Shown: positions 1 through 9,028 of the stretch, in pieces
Numbering within the stretch: the first letter of the stretch is position 1
How the letters are laid out: every line of letters starts with the position of its first letter
From: an uncultured Bacilli bacterium
GTDB taxonomy: Bacteria > Bacillota_I > Bacilli_A > RF39 > UBA660
DNA length: 64,000 bases
Assembly (NCBI GenBank): GCA_934089275.1
Contig: CAKOJJ010000003.1
Coordinates: 24,870 to 88,869, forward strand
Reading direction: 5' to 3'
The notes under the pieces: generated by a model
Seen by the model: only the letters and a program-made list of their open reading frames with translations
Told to the model about the DNA's origin: nothing
Databases searched by the model: none
Program-made: the position numbers and the translations under genes

Positions 1-2
1 GT

Positions 3-386
3 GGAAGTGATATTTTAAGAGTAAACGTTATATTTGACCAAAATGATTTTTTGGGAGAGTCAAGTATTGTTAAGACGGACAATGGTTATAATATACATAT
101 AAATGTAAAACCTAAAAATAATACTGGTGTTATTATAGATAATACGCCTACTACTTCAGTGACTACTACAAGCCCAACAACGGTTGTTGAAGGTCAAACG
201 ACAACTACTATAAAATCTCAAACAACATCTTCTGTTCAAAACGAAACAACTACAAGCAAAACTGAAGAAGAAAAACAAACTCAAATAATAAAAAATGTAT
301 ATTTTTTTATATTAATAGTGCTTGGAATAGTTGCTTTAATATTTTTAGGATATGCGACGATAAAAATTGTAAATGCTAATAAATAA
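3..386 (+). CDS. C-terminal end of a membrane-anchored surface protein (5' truncated by window edge)
   Basis: The frame is open from the left edge with no stop, so only the last ~127 residues are visible. A TTG at base 51 could be read as a start, but coding-like sequence continues upstream of it, so I treat the gene as partial. It contains a polar beta-type segment, then a ~50-residue Thr/Ser-rich linker with repeated TTT/TTS motifs, a Glu/Lys-rich stretch and a single hydrophobic helix (FFILIVLGIVALIFLGYA) with a short basic tail. This is the usual end of an extracellular protein held by one membrane segment. The next gene, 58 bases on, encodes a VirD4-like ATPase, so a link to a secretion apparatus is possible. 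No family is recognisable from this fragment. Confidence 0.7.
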   Translation, partial: GSDILRVNVIFDQNDFLGESSIVKTDNGYNIHINVKPKNNTGVIIDNTPTTSVTTTSPTTVVEGQTTTTIKSQTTSSVQNETTTSKTEEEKQTQIIKNVYFFILIVLGIVALIFLGYATIKIVNANK

Positions 387-443
387 TATAGAAAAAAGCA
401 AGTATATATATTATAATAATCTATAGAGAAGGAAGGGCTAAAT

Positions 444-2900
444 ATGAAATTTAAAGTATCACCAAAAGATATGGTAATTTTTAGTGTTTTTTGTATTTTT
501 TTACTTTACTTCAGTTCAATCGCTGTATTGAATGTTTTTACATTAATTAATGATGGAGAATTTTATGGCCTTAATCCGATAGAAGGATTTACTTCAAAGT
601 ATATTATTGGAACTTTATTGGTATTTTTTATTGTTTTAGCCGCAATATTCTTTAGTGTTTCATCATCTATCTTTGAAAGAGGTAAAGGTTTTGGATTATC
701 TTTCAGTGAAAAGGAAGAAAAAGGTTACTCTCGTTGGTGTAAAGAAAAAGAAATGAAAAAAGCCTATAAAATATTTGAAGTAGGAGTAAAAGACGTTTCT
801 GCATCAGCTGGTGGAGTTGTATTTATAAATGATGGTAAAAGAATGTGGGTAGATGACAGTGAAAACCATACTTTAGTAATCGGAGTTACTGGATCTGGTA
901 AAACAACTGCTGTTGTTGACCCTTTAATTTATAGTTTATGTAAACATGGTGAATCAATGGTTATCACTGATCCAAAAGGTGAAATATATAAAAACCATGC
1001 TGAACTATTAAAAGCTCGTGGATATAAAATAGTTGTACTTAATTTCCGTGACCCAACAAGAGGTAATGCTTGGAATCCATTAACATTACCTTATAAATTG
1101 TATAAAGCTGGAAATATTGATAAAGCCGTTGAGTTAGTTGATGACGTTGCTTTAAATATTTTACAAGATAAAAAAGCACAAGATCCATTCTGGGAAAAAA
1201 GTGCATCAGACTATTTTTCAGGATGTGCTTTAGGATTACTTGAAGATGCAACCGAAGAAGAGGTTAACTTAAATTCAATAAGTTATATGACAACTGTTGG
1301 AGAGGAAAAACTTCCTGGTAATTCTACATATATTAAAGAGTATTTTACTTTAAAAGGTGAATCATCAAGTCCATATGTATTTGCTAGTAATACAATCAAT
1401 TCGCCAGCAGATACAAAAGGTGGTATCCTTGCTGTATTCCGTCAAAAAATTCGTTTGTTTGCTTCTCGTGAACAATTATCGGAAATGCTTGCTTATTCTG
1501 ACTTTAACATGAGAGATATTGGACAAGAAAAAACAGCAGTTTTTATGATTATACATGATGAAAAGACAACATATCATGCTTTGGCAACAATCTTTATAAA
1601 ACAATGTTATGAAACTTTAATTGATGTTGCTCAAGCTAATGGTGGTAAACTTCCTTTTAGAACAAATTTCATATTGGATGAGTTTGCAAATATGCCTCCA
1701 TTAAAAGATGTTACAACAATGGTAACAGCCGCTCGTTCTAGAGCAATAAGATTTACTTTTATTATTCAAAACTTTGCTCAATTAAATGAAGTATATGGAA
1801 AAGAAGATGCTGAAACTATTCGTTCTAACTGTGGTAATTTAATGTATCTTTTAACAACTGAATTAGCTGCTCTAGAAGAGATATCTAAGCTATGTGGAGA
1901 AGTTAAATCTAAAAAAGATGATAAAACTGCTTCTCAACCATTAGTTACAGTATCGGATTTACAAAAGTTAAAAATGAATGAAGTTATAATTCTAAGAAAT
2001 CGTATGAATCCATTTAGGACTAAGTTAAAACAAGGATTCGACACTGACTGGGGTGATTCTGAATTTGGAAAAGCAGAATTTCCAACTAGAGAAATAAAAG
2101 AAATTAAATTATTTGATGTAAAAGAATTTGTTAAAAAGAGAAAAAATATTAAAGATGATGTTAAAGGTGGATCTTTCAATAATCCATTTGGAAATCCTTT
2201 TGGCGGAGGAGATACACCAAAGATTCCAACATTTGAAGAGTTTATGGCTGCAAGAAATGCTAAAAAGGCAGAAGAGGCGAAGGCTAAAGAATCAACTTCT
2301 GCAAATATAACAGCAACTCAAGGTGAAACAAAGCCTAAAGTAGAGCCTGCTAAAAGTAAACTTCCAACATTTGATGTTGATGAAATGGTTAAACGTATAG
2401 ATGCTAAATTAGCCGAACTTGAAGCTCAAGAAAAACAAGGAGACTCTGCTAGTGGAAATACTCCTTCAATCACGGATAATAAAGAAATGTTTAATCCTTT
2501 TGCTGCACCAATTCAAAATCCATTTGAAAAGAAAGATGAACCTGGTGTAAATCCATTTGAGAATAAAGTTTCATCTGTTGTTCCAAATGACAAAAAAGAA
2601 GAACCTTCAATTGTTAATTCAGTTGAAGAAATTAATTTAGATGATCAAATTAAAAATTCTACATCGATGGCTGATCAACCAATTAAAACATTTGATGAAT
2701 TGATAAATGAAAATAAAACTTTGACTGGAATTATTGATCCAACAAAAGTTGTAGAACCAGAAAATAAGAAGATAGAAGAACCAAAGCCGATAGAAACTAA
2801 GAAAGAAGAACCTTCAATAATGGTAGACACTTCAGCAAAAGTAATGCCAGATAATGATGTATCGGATGATGCTTTCTTTGATGACTTTTTTGAAGAATAA
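444..2900 (+). CDS. VirD4/TraG-family type IV secretion coupling ATPase with long NPF-rich tail
   Basis: The protein has 818 residues. Two hydrophobic segments near residues 10-35 and 50-75 anchor it in the membrane. Walker A GVTGSGKTT lies near 147-155 and a Walker B strand ending FILDEFANMP near 409, in the arrangement of VirD4/TraG coupling proteins, which recruit DNA or protein substrates to type IV secretion systems. From about residue 570 the sequence becomes a low-complexity, charged, Pro/Glu/Lys-rich tail of ~250 residues with repeated Asn-Pro-Phe motifs (NPFG, NPFA, NPFE), not part of the usual family core. The start follows an AGGAAGG site. No relaxase, VirB4 or VirB6 gene is present here, although a VirB2/TrbC-like protein lies at 43190. 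Substrate and partners are unknown. Confidence 0.85.
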   Translation: MKFKVSPKDMVIFSVFCIFLLYFSSIAVLNVFTLINDGEFYGLNPIEGFTSKYIIGTLLVFFIVLAAIFFSVSSSIFERGKGFGLSFSEKEEKGYSRWCKEKEMKKAYKIFEVGVKDVSASAGGVVFINDGKRMWVDDSENHTLVIGVTGSGKTTAVVDPLIYSLCKHGESMVITDPKGEIYKNHAELLKARGYKIVVLNFRDPTRGNAWNPLTLPYKLYKAGNIDKAVELVDDVALNILQDKKAQDPFWEKSASDYFSGCALGLLEDATEEEVNLNSISYMTTVGEEKLPGNSTYIKEYFTLKGESSSPYVFASNTINSPADTKGGILAVFRQKIRLFASREQLSEMLAYSDFNMRDIGQEKTAVFMIIHDEKTTYHALATIFIKQCYETLIDVAQANGGKLPFRTNFILDEFANMPPLKDVTTMVTAARSRAIRFTFIIQNFAQLNEVYGKEDAETIRSNCGNLMYLLTTELAALEEISKLCGEVKSKKDDKTASQPLVTVSDLQKLKMNEVIILRNRMNPFRTKLKQGFDTDWGDSEFGKAEFPTREIKEIKLFDVKEFVKKRKNIKDDVKGGSFNNPFGNPFGGGDTPKIPTFEEFMAARNAKKAEEAKAKESTSANITATQGETKPKVEPAKSKLPTFDVDEMVKRIDAKLAELEAQEKQGDSASGNTPSITDNKEMFNPFAAPIQNPFEKKDEPGVNPFENKVSSVVPNDKKEEPSIVNSVEEINLDDQIKNSTSMADQPIKTFDELINENKTLTGIIDPTKVVEPENKKIEEPKPIETKKEEPSIMVDTSAKVMPDNDVSDDAFFDDFFEE

Positions 2901-2925
2901 CAAGAATTTATTTCTTGTTTTTTTG
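2899..2925 (+). terminator. Rho-independent terminator after the VirD4-like gene
   Basis: AACAAGAA pairs with TTCTTGTT across a five-base loop and is followed by a run of seven T. It starts at the stop codon of the coupling-protein gene. Confidence 0.8.
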
Positions 2926-2948
2926 TAGTTAATTTATGTATTTTACTC

Positions 2949-2981
2949 AAAAAAAATATGCACTTTTTAATGCATATTTTT
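2949..2981 (-). terminator. Terminator of the HerA-like gene
   Basis: On the minus strand AAAAATATGCA pairs with TGCATATTTTT and ends in a T run. The stem overlaps the stop codon of the minus-strand ATPase gene. It faces the terminator of the convergent gene upstream. Confidence 0.75.
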
Positions 2982-4428
2982 ATTTAAATAAATTTTTGAA
3001 TAATGAGTTTCCAAGTTTTCTTCCAAAGGAAGAAGCTGTGTTTGTAATCATTCTTTCAGTTGCTTTTTCCATTGTTGATTTTTTTGCCTTTGCAGTAGTT
3101 TTTTTAGTAGCAGTTTTCTTTAAAGGCTCTTCATTCTCTTTATTCAATTTGGTAGTTAATATTTCATAAGTTGAAGTGTATTGAAGTTTTTCATCATATT
3201 TTCCATATAACCATGTTGTTTTTATGAAGTTACTTCTTTCGGTATCTTCGATAGCGCCTATCATACTTTGAGGTGGTAAAATTGTGTATTTTTCAACTAC
3301 AATTGGTTCTCCATCTTCATTTTGAAGAGATATTAATGCTTCTCCAGTCTTTAAAGTACTTATAACTTCTTCTGTGTCAAAGTTAGGATTTTTTCTAAAG
3401 GAATCAGCAGCAGCTTTTAAAACTTTTTCTTCAGATGGAGTATAACTTCTTAAAACATGTTGTATTCTATTACCAAGTTGTGCAAGAATTTCGTCTGGTA
3501 TATCTTTTGGACTTTGACTTATAAAATAAAGACCAATTCCTTTTGAGCGAATAAGTTTAACAATTTGAATAATTTGTTTTATAAGATGTTCTGGCATAGA
3601 ATCAAAAATCAAATGTGATTCATCAAAGAAACATACAAGCTTTGGTTTATTTAAATCACCAACTTCAGGGAATTCATTATATAAAGAAGTTAACATCCAA
3701 AGCATAAACGTTGCATATAGAGTAGGCTTTTGAAATAATTTTTGAGCATCGAATATGTTAATATTGGCATAGCCCGTGTTTACATCAAAATGTATTAAAT
3801 CCTTTAAATTAAATGCTGGTAATCCAAAGAAGAAGTCTCCGCCTTCTGTTTGAAGAGATAAAATGTTTCTTTGAATTGAGCCAATGCTTTGCAAAGTTAT
3901 ATTTCCGTATGTAAGAGAATATTCTTTTCTTTTTTCTCCAATATATGTTAATGTTGCTTTTAAATCATTTAAATCAATTAATTCAAAACCTTCATCTTCA
4001 GCTATTTTAAAAGTTATAGCTAAAACACCTTCTTGTGCATCTGTTAAATTAAGCATTCTAGCAAGCAGTTTAGCACCAATGCTTTTTACAGTTGTTCTAA
4101 CATTGCATCCATTCTCTCCATATACATCTAAAAATGTTACTGGATATTTTTTTGTTTCAAAATCGGAAATGTTTAAATTATCCAATCTTGATTTTATGTT
4201 TTCGTTTATTATTCCTTCATTTATAGTTCCAGCTAGATCACCTTTAACGTCACTTAAAAATACAGGTACACCGGCTTCTGAAAAACTTTCAGCTAAAACT
4301 TTTAAAGTAATAGTTTTACCACTTCCACTTGAACCAGTAATAAGTCCATGTCTATTTGCCTTATTTAAAAGTAAAATTGCTTCACTTGACTCATTTTTTC
4401 CAATTATTATATTTCCATTTTTATACAT
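2980..4428 (-). CDS. HerA-like ATPase, DUF853/YjgR family
   Basis: The protein has 482 residues. After a short N-terminal strand (NIIIGKN) comes Walker A GSSGSGKT near residues 33-40, then FLSDVKGDLAGT, a signature of the DUF853 (YjgR) family of HerA/FtsK-superfamily ATPases. A Walker B strand CFFDESHLIF and a sensor region FISQSPKDIPDEILAQLGNR follow. The last ~50 residues are Lys/Ala-rich and probably disordered. The family is widespread but its cellular task is not settled; DNA translocation or processing is likely from homology. The start has a strong GGAGG site 5 bases upstream. It is convergent with the VirD4-like gene and appears to be a single-gene transcript. Confidence 0.88.
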   Translation of the reverse strand: MYKNGNIIIGKNESSEAILLLNKANRHGLITGSSGSGKTITLKVLAESFSEAGVPVFLSDVKGDLAGTINEGIINENIKSRLDNLNISDFETKKYPVTFLDVYGENGCNVRTTVKSIGAKLLARMLNLTDAQEGVLAITFKIAEDEGFELIDLNDLKATLTYIGEKRKEYSLTYGNITLQSIGSIQRNILSLQTEGGDFFFGLPAFNLKDLIHFDVNTGYANINIFDAQKLFQKPTLYATFMLWMLTSLYNEFPEVGDLNKPKLVCFFDESHLIFDSMPEHLIKQIIQIVKLIRSKGIGLYFISQSPKDIPDEILAQLGNRIQHVLRSYTPSEEKVLKAAADSFRKNPNFDTEEVISTLKTGEALISLQNEDGEPIVVEKYTILPPQSMIGAIEDTERSNFIKTTWLYGKYDEKLQYTSTYEILTTKLNKENEEPLKKTATKKTTAKAKKSTMEKATERMITNTASSFGRKLGNSLFKNLFK

Positions 4429-4480
4429 AAATAACCTCCAAATGCTTACAATAATTATAACATAAGTAAGTGCTTAAACA

Positions 4481-4486
4481 TATAAT
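4481..4486 (+). promoter_or_regulatory. -10 box placed for a leaderless transcript
   Basis: A perfect TATAAT ends five bases before the ATG at 4492, and no Shine-Dalgarno sequence fits between them. Transcription would start on or next to the start codon. I see no clear -35. Confidence 0.45.
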
Positions 4487-4491
4487 ATACT

Positions 4492-4704
4492 ATGAAAAGA
4501 TTAAGATTAAGTGATTATACAGGGGAAGGAGTACTAATTGATTTGGATATTCAATATATTCCTTATCAAAAATTAATCTATGAACCAGAAAAATATTTAA
4601 ATAAGCATAAAAGATACTTTTTTAAATGTAAACATGGGGTTAAAAGTAAGGAAGTAGTAAGTGTTTTAGAACTTAAAGGTTATGATGTAACTCAATTGAT
4701 TTAA
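4492..4704 (+). CDS. Short rhodanese-like protein
   Basis: The protein has 70 residues. The second half reads like the catalytic part of a rhodanese domain: a beta-strand RYFFKC, the active-site loop CKHGVKSK (pattern CxxGxxS, with the Cys that would carry persulfide), and a helix ending LELKGYDVTQL, as in single-domain rhodaneses. The N-terminal half (DLDIQYIPYQKL) is shorter than in the usual ~100-residue domain. Sulfur transfer is therefore plausible but not certain. Start choice rests on the reading frame and a TATAAT just upstream; there is no ribosome binding site, so translation is probably leaderless. Confidence 0.6.
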   Translation: MKRLRLSDYTGEGVLIDLDIQYIPYQKLIYEPEKYLNKHKRYFFKCKHGVKSKEVVSVLELKGYDVTQLI

Positions 4705-4739
4705 GCGTTGTTTTATTATATAATGGATGTGTGATAAAA

Positions 4740-5354
4740 ATGGATATAGTTTTGATGAGTGTAAACGAAATATTAAATAACTTAGATTCATGGATTGAAG
4801 TATTCTTATCCAATTTAGGTATTTGGGGAGCATTGATAAGCTGTTTACTTATAACAGTTGAATCAATTCTTCCTGTTTTGCCGTTATGTGTATTTGTAAC
4901 TTTAGTTTTTTATGCTTTTGGCTCCTTTTTTGGATTTTTTATAAGTTGGATATTTACTCTTTTTGGTTGCTTTTTATCATTTACTCTTATTAGAAGTGGA
5001 TTTAGAAAATGGTTTGTTGATAAATTTCTAAATAAGAAGGAAAAGGGAAAACTTGATAAACTTATGGGATACGTAGATCATATGAGTGTTTCGTCTCTTG
5101 CAATGCTTGTGGCTATTCCTTTTACACCAGCGTTCGCGGTGAATATAGCAGCTGGATTATCCAATATGAGCAGAAAAAAATATATGATAAGTATGATGAT
5201 TGGTAAAGTATTTATGGTTTATTTCTGGGGATATATTGGAACTACTTTAATAGAATGTTTAACTCATCCAGAATATTTAATTAAAATAGTTGTTATGATG
5301 GGGCTTGCATTTATTATAAGTAAGATTGTTAATAAATATTTAAATTTGGATTAA
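4740..5354 (+). CDS. VTT-domain (TVP38/TMEM64/DedA-like) membrane protein
   Basis: The protein has ~204 residues, mostly hydrophobic. It has the order seen in VTT proteins: a first helix, the re-entrant region with VESILPVLPL, several helices rich in Phe/Gly, the charged loop RKWFVDKFLNKKEKGK, then the AIPFTPAFAVNIAAGLSNMSRKKY motif and a last helix. Members act in lipid scrambling or transport at the membrane; the substrate here is unknown. A GTG at 4731 is in frame, but GTGATA at 4731 fits the GGTGAT-type ribosome site common in this genome, so I place the start at the ATG at 4740. rmuC follows 10 bases downstream. Confidence 0.8.
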   Translation: MDIVLMSVNEILNNLDSWIEVFLSNLGIWGALISCLLITVESILPVLPLCVFVTLVFYAFGSFFGFFISWIFTLFGCFLSFTLIRSGFRKWFVDKFLNKKEKGKLDKLMGYVDHMSVSSLAMLVAIPFTPAFAVNIAAGLSNMSRKKYMISMMIGKVFMVYFWGYIGTTLIECLTHPEYLIKIVVMMGLAFIISKIVNKYLNLD

Positions 5355-5364
5355 GAGGTGCATT

Positions 5365-6453
5365 ATGGAATATGTAGTAGTTGCTTTATTAGTTGTTTTA
5401 ATAATTCTTGTAATAATTAGTTTAGTAATTTCTAAAAAGAATAAAACAAATGAAGTTAATTTAGTAGGTGAACTTGCTAGTTTTAAAAATGATTTGACGA
5501 AAAATATGGGTGATTTTAAATATGATTTAGCTCGTGAATTAATTAAAGATTTTTCTGAACTAAATGAAAAAGTTGAAAATAAGCTTAATCATATTAATGA
5601 TAAAGTAAATGAAAAATTGGATGAAAACTTAGAAAAAACTAATAAAACATTTTCATCAGTTCTTGAACGTCTTTCTAAAATAGATGAAGCTCAAAAGAAT
5701 ATTGATGATTTATCTAAAGATATAATCAGTTTACAAAGTGTTTTAACTGATAAAAAGACACGTGGAACTTTTGGAGAAGTAAATTTAAATTATATATTGA
5801 CTAATATCTTTGGCGAAAAAAGAAGTGTTTATGATATTCAATATCATTTGCCAAACGGATATATAAGTGATGCAGTTATTTTTGCTCCATCTCCTTTAGG
5901 TACAATATGTATAGATTCTAAATTTCCTTTAGAAAACTATGAGAAGATGACAAACACAAGTAATTCTAAACAAGAAAGAGAACTTGCATTTAAACAATTT
6001 AAAGCTGATGTAAAAAAACATATTGATGATATTTCTAGTAAATATATTATAAATGGTGTAACTTCAGATGAGGCTATTATGTTTTTACCAGCAGAGGCAA
6101 TCTTTGCAGAGATAAATGCTTATCATTCAGATCTTTTAAATTATGCATATAATAAAAAAGTGTGGATTTGTGGACCAACAACTTTGATGTCAACTTTATC
6201 TACAATAAGTATGATTTTAAAAAATATTGAAAGAGATAAATATACGAAAGTTATTCATGAAGAATTGAATAAACTAGGAATTGAATTTAAAAGATATAAA
6301 GAACGTTGGGATAAACTTTCTAAAAGTATTGATTCAGTTTCTAATGAGGTCAAAGATATTCATACTACAACAGATAAAATAAGTAAAAAGTTTGAATCAA
6401 TAAGTAATGTTGATGATCGTTTAATTGAGTACAAAGAAAATGATGTCAACTAG
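5365..6453 (+). CDS. rmuC: RmuC-family DNA recombination protein
   Basis: The protein has 362 residues. It has one N-terminal membrane helix (VVVALLVVLIILVIISLVIS), a ~100-residue coiled coil, then the RmuC nuclease-like domain beginning at TRGTFGEVNL and containing DAVIFAP, ICIDSKFPLENYEK, AIMFLPAEAIFAEI and the VWICGPTTLMSTL signature. RmuC proteins limit rearrangements at inverted repeats and are predicted endonucleases of the PD-(D/E)xK fold. The start has GAGGTG six bases upstream. It is likely co-transcribed with the VTT protein gene 10 bases before it. Confidence 0.9.
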   Translation: MEYVVVALLVVLIILVIISLVISKKNKTNEVNLVGELASFKNDLTKNMGDFKYDLARELIKDFSELNEKVENKLNHINDKVNEKLDENLEKTNKTFSSVLERLSKIDEAQKNIDDLSKDIISLQSVLTDKKTRGTFGEVNLNYILTNIFGEKRSVYDIQYHLPNGYISDAVIFAPSPLGTICIDSKFPLENYEKMTNTSNSKQERELAFKQFKADVKKHIDDISSKYIINGVTSDEAIMFLPAEAIFAEINAYHSDLLNYAYNKKVWICGPTTLMSTLSTISMILKNIERDKYTKVIHEELNKLGIEFKRYKERWDKLSKSIDSVSNEVKDIHTTTDKISKKFESISNVDDRLIEYKENDVN

Positions 6454-6463
6454 TTGCAATTTA

Positions 6464-6493
6464 TTGACATAAGTATGTAAAATATAATATTAT
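6464..6493 (+). promoter_or_regulatory. SigA-type promoter TTGACA-N18-TATTAT
   Basis: A perfect -35 TTGACA at 6464 and TATTAT at 6488 lie upstream of the gene starting at 6514. Overlapping TATAAT and TAATAT strings make the exact -10 uncertain. Confidence 0.6.
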
Positions 6494-6513
6494 TTAGATG
6501 AGGAAGTGATAAT

Positions 6514-7539
6514 ATGGATCCATTTACTGCAATAGTTCTTGTATTCCTTGGTATTACTGGTATTGGCTTTGGTGTTGCAAATATTCCGTATTTTATAGGA
6601 AAACAATATGGAAGAGAAAAAAGAAAAGCTGAAGAAGCTCAAGCAGCAAGAGAAAGAGATCCAGAGTATCAAAAAGAAATGGTTAAAAAAAGGGAATTTA
6701 CAAATTCAATTGATAAAAAGCAAACTATTCCTTTCTTTGGAATAAAAAACAACAGTGATGTGTTCGAAATGCATTTAAGAGAAGAGTTTCAATTTGATAT
6801 TGATAGAGACGTTGTTTTAAAAGGAAAACTAAGATGTGTTGATGAAAATAATCAAAAAGTTGAAACTGATATTTATTTATATCAACCTAGATTGTTTGCA
6901 TCCAGTGTCGGTGGTAAAAGTGAAGTTTGTATTGGACCTAAATTAAAGAATAATAAGTTAAATAGTAAATATATGTATTTAGCTAAAAGACCAGGAAAAC
7001 AAGACGAAATTTATTATAGTTATGTACCTAAAGCTGAAATTGCAACTGGATCAGAATATGATTTTGATAAGGGTAATCCTTATAACGGAAATAATCGTAT
7101 CCTTAATTATATAAATATAACTTTTGATTATGATGCAGATGGAAATTTAGTGCCTGTGGACTTAAAAAATCCAGTTGAAAAGCAACAACTTTTGGCATAT
7201 ATTCAAAAATATCGAAACACGAATGTTTTAGAAAATTATGTAAGAATAGCTAGAAGAAGAATGGAAGCAGATCTTGAAAAAGAACGTATGGAAAGACTTC
7301 GTGAAGATATGGATTATAAAGCTGAGCAAAAAGCTGCTGCACAAGCAAATCGTGAAGAGAAAGAGCCAGAAAAAGTTCCTGAAAAAGATAAAGAATATTA
7401 TGATTTTGAATATGGTGTTTATGGAAAGAAAAATCTTTATAGAACAATGGCACAAGCACATATGCCATTACCAAATGGAAGACCTCCAATGGGGCCACCT
7501 CCTGAGGGACCACATGAAAGTCATGGACCAAGAAGATAA
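6514..7539 (+). CDS. Membrane-anchored protein of unknown function with Pro-rich tail
   Basis: The protein has 341 residues. One hydrophobic N-terminal helix (AIVLVFLGITGIGFGVANI) is followed by a charged helix, then a folded-looking region of ~180 residues rich in beta-type segments (KGKLRCVDENNQ, ETDIYLYQPRLFA), then a strongly charged Arg/Glu helix, and finally a Pro/Gly/His-rich tail (PPMGPPPEGP). I do not recognise a family. It sits alone between rmuC and spoIIGA with its own promoter and terminator. Its ribosome site GGAAGTGAT is close to the ATG. A role at the membrane is all that can be inferred. Confidence 0.7.
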   Translation: MDPFTAIVLVFLGITGIGFGVANIPYFIGKQYGREKRKAEEAQAARERDPEYQKEMVKKREFTNSIDKKQTIPFFGIKNNSDVFEMHLREEFQFDIDRDVVLKGKLRCVDENNQKVETDIYLYQPRLFASSVGGKSEVCIGPKLKNNKLNSKYMYLAKRPGKQDEIYYSYVPKAEIATGSEYDFDKGNPYNGNNRILNYINITFDYDADGNLVPVDLKNPVEKQQLLAYIQKYRNTNVLENYVRIARRRMEADLEKERMERLREDMDYKAEQKAAAQANREEKEPEKVPEKDKEYYDFEYGVYGKKNLYRTMAQAHMPLPNGRPPMGPPPEGPHESHGPRR

Positions 7540-7557
7540 TTTTATCTTCTTTTTTTG
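7530..7557 (+). terminator. Rho-independent terminator
   Basis: AAGAAGATA pairs with TATCTTCTT around a four-base loop, followed by a T run. It overlaps the last codons of the upstream gene. Confidence 0.8.
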
Positions 7558-7610
7558 TTGTTTTGACATTATATTTAATTACTTTAATGTACACTTAAAA
7601 TGGTGATGCT

Positions 7611-8345
7611 ATGAAGGTATATATTGATTTAATTATTCTAATTAATTTTGTCTATGATTTTTTAATATTGGCTTCAACATCTGTTCTTTTAAAAAGAAAT
7701 ACCCCTTTAAGAAAACTTCTTATTGGTTCATTTATTGGTATTTTTAGTATATGTACATTGTTTATTAGACTTAATAGTATAGTTCTTTTGTTTTTTAAAT
7801 TTATTTTAAGTTTAATTATGGTTATATTTACCTTTGGTAATAAAAATATTGTTGAGAACACTTTTTATTTTTATGTAATTACAATTATTATTGGAGGATG
7901 TCAATATATGTTAACTGGAAGTGCTTATAAAGTTAATCTTGTTATGATGATTATCATATCTCCAATAATTTTAGGAATATATATTTATGCAATGAGAAAA
8001 TACAAAGTTGATTTAAAAAAAATATATGATTGCATAATTATTGATAAAGATAATACATATAATTTAAAAGGTTATATGGATACCGGTAATAATTTAACTG
8101 ATCCTATAACAAAATTGCCAGTAATTATGGTTAACAATAAAATCAATTTTAAAAGTCATAAAATATTTTATGTACCATATAAAGTAATAAATAATGAAGC
8201 AATTTTAAAATGTGTAAAAGTAGATAAAGTTTATATTGATTCTAAAGAAGTAAATGTTTTACTTGGATTAATTGACGAATCGGTGTTAAAAAATAATATT
8301 GATATCATTTTAAATGAAAATATAAGAGGAGAGATAACATGCTAA
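7611..8345 (+). CDS. spoIIGA: Sporulation sigma-E factor-processing peptidase SpoIIGA
   Basis: The protein has 244 residues, with five predicted membrane helices in the first ~130 residues and a cytoplasmic aspartic-protease-like domain after them. The catalytic motif GYMDTGNNLTDP (about residue 158) matches the D-T-G-N of SpoIIGA, which dimerises and cleaves the pro-peptide of sigma-E in the mother cell. A second diagnostic stretch, VNVLLGLIDE, lies near the end. The GGTGAT ribosome site precedes the ATG. The gene overlaps sigE by seven bases, so the pair is translationally coupled, as in Bacillus and Clostridium. Membrane helices and active-site Asp are intact, so the gene looks functional. 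Confidence 0.92.
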   Translation: MKVYIDLIILINFVYDFLILASTSVLLKRNTPLRKLLIGSFIGIFSICTLFIRLNSIVLLFFKFILSLIMVIFTFGNKNIVENTFYFYVITIIIGGCQYMLTGSAYKVNLVMMIIISPIILGIYIYAMRKYKVDLKKIYDCIIIDKDNTYNLKGYMDTGNNLTDPITKLPVIMVNNKINFKSHKIFYVPYKVINNEAILKCVKVDKVYIDSKEVNVLLGLIDESVLKNNIDIILNENIRGEITC

Positions 8346-9028
8346 AAAAGATTATAAATAGAATATTAAAATTTTTAAAAGTAGGGGATTCATGTTTATT
8401 TGTTGGAAGTACAGATATTTTACCTCCACCACTTAGTAAAGAGGAAGAATATGAACTTGCTCTTAGAAGCAGTGAAGGTGATAAATTTGCTCGTGATAAG
8501 CTTATTGAACACAATCTTCGTTTAGTTGTTTTTTTGGCTAAAAAGTATGAGAATACCGGCTATGACATAGAAGATTTAGTATCCATTGGATCAATTGGTT
8601 TAATTAAGGGTATTAACACTTATAAGGCCGATAAAAATATTAAACTAGCCACTTATGTATCTCGTTGTATATCAAATGAAATATTGATGTTTTTAAGAAA
8701 AAATAAAAAGAAAAAAGTAGAAGTAAGCTTAGAAGAAACATTAAATTATGATGCTGAAGGAAATACTTTAGCTTTAGAAGATGTTTTAGGTACAGATGAA
8801 GATATAGTTTTAGAAAATGTTAGTAAAAAACAGGAAGCAAAATATTTGGTTAATGAACTTAATATGTTAAATGACCGAGAAAAACTTATTATGACTTTAA
8901 GATATGGACTTAATAACACTAAAGAATATACTCAAAAAGAAGTTGCAACAATGTTGGGAATATCTCAAAGTTATATTTCAAGAATAGAAAAGAAAGTTAT
9001 AAGAAGAATCAAAGAAACAATTAATTAA
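8339..9028 (+). CDS. sigE: RNA polymerase sporulation sigma factor SigE (with pro-sequence)
   Basis: The protein has 229 residues and closely follows Bacillus pro-sigma-E. The first ~28 residues form an amphipathic, basic pro-sequence ending near SCLFVGSTD, the place where SpoIIGA cleaves. Region 2 contains ILPPPLSKEEE, HNLRLVVFLAKKYENTGYDIEDLVSIG and ATYVSRCISNEILMFLR. Region 4 has LNDREKLIMTLRYGL and the helix-turn-helix GISQSYISRIEK. It directs the early mother-cell programme. It overlaps spoIIGA. In Bacillus sigG normally follows; here an LCP gene follows instead. Confidence 0.93.
   Translation: MLKKIINRILKFLKVGDSCLFVGSTDILPPPLSKEEEYELALRSSEGDKFARDKLIEHNLRLVVFLAKKYENTGYDIEDLVSIGSIGLIKGINTYKADKNIKLATYVSRCISNEILMFLRKNKKKKVEVSLEETLNYDAEGNTLALEDVLGTDEDIVLENVSKKQEAKYLVNELNMLNDREKLIMTLRYGLNNTKEYTQKEVATMLGISQSYISRIEKKVIRRIKETIN

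Noticed and set aside
7228..7606. Overlapping ORFs at the 3' end of the Pro-rich-tail gene, both strands
   Set aside because: They are shadows of a repetitive coding region; no ribosome sites, and a terminator lies inside them.
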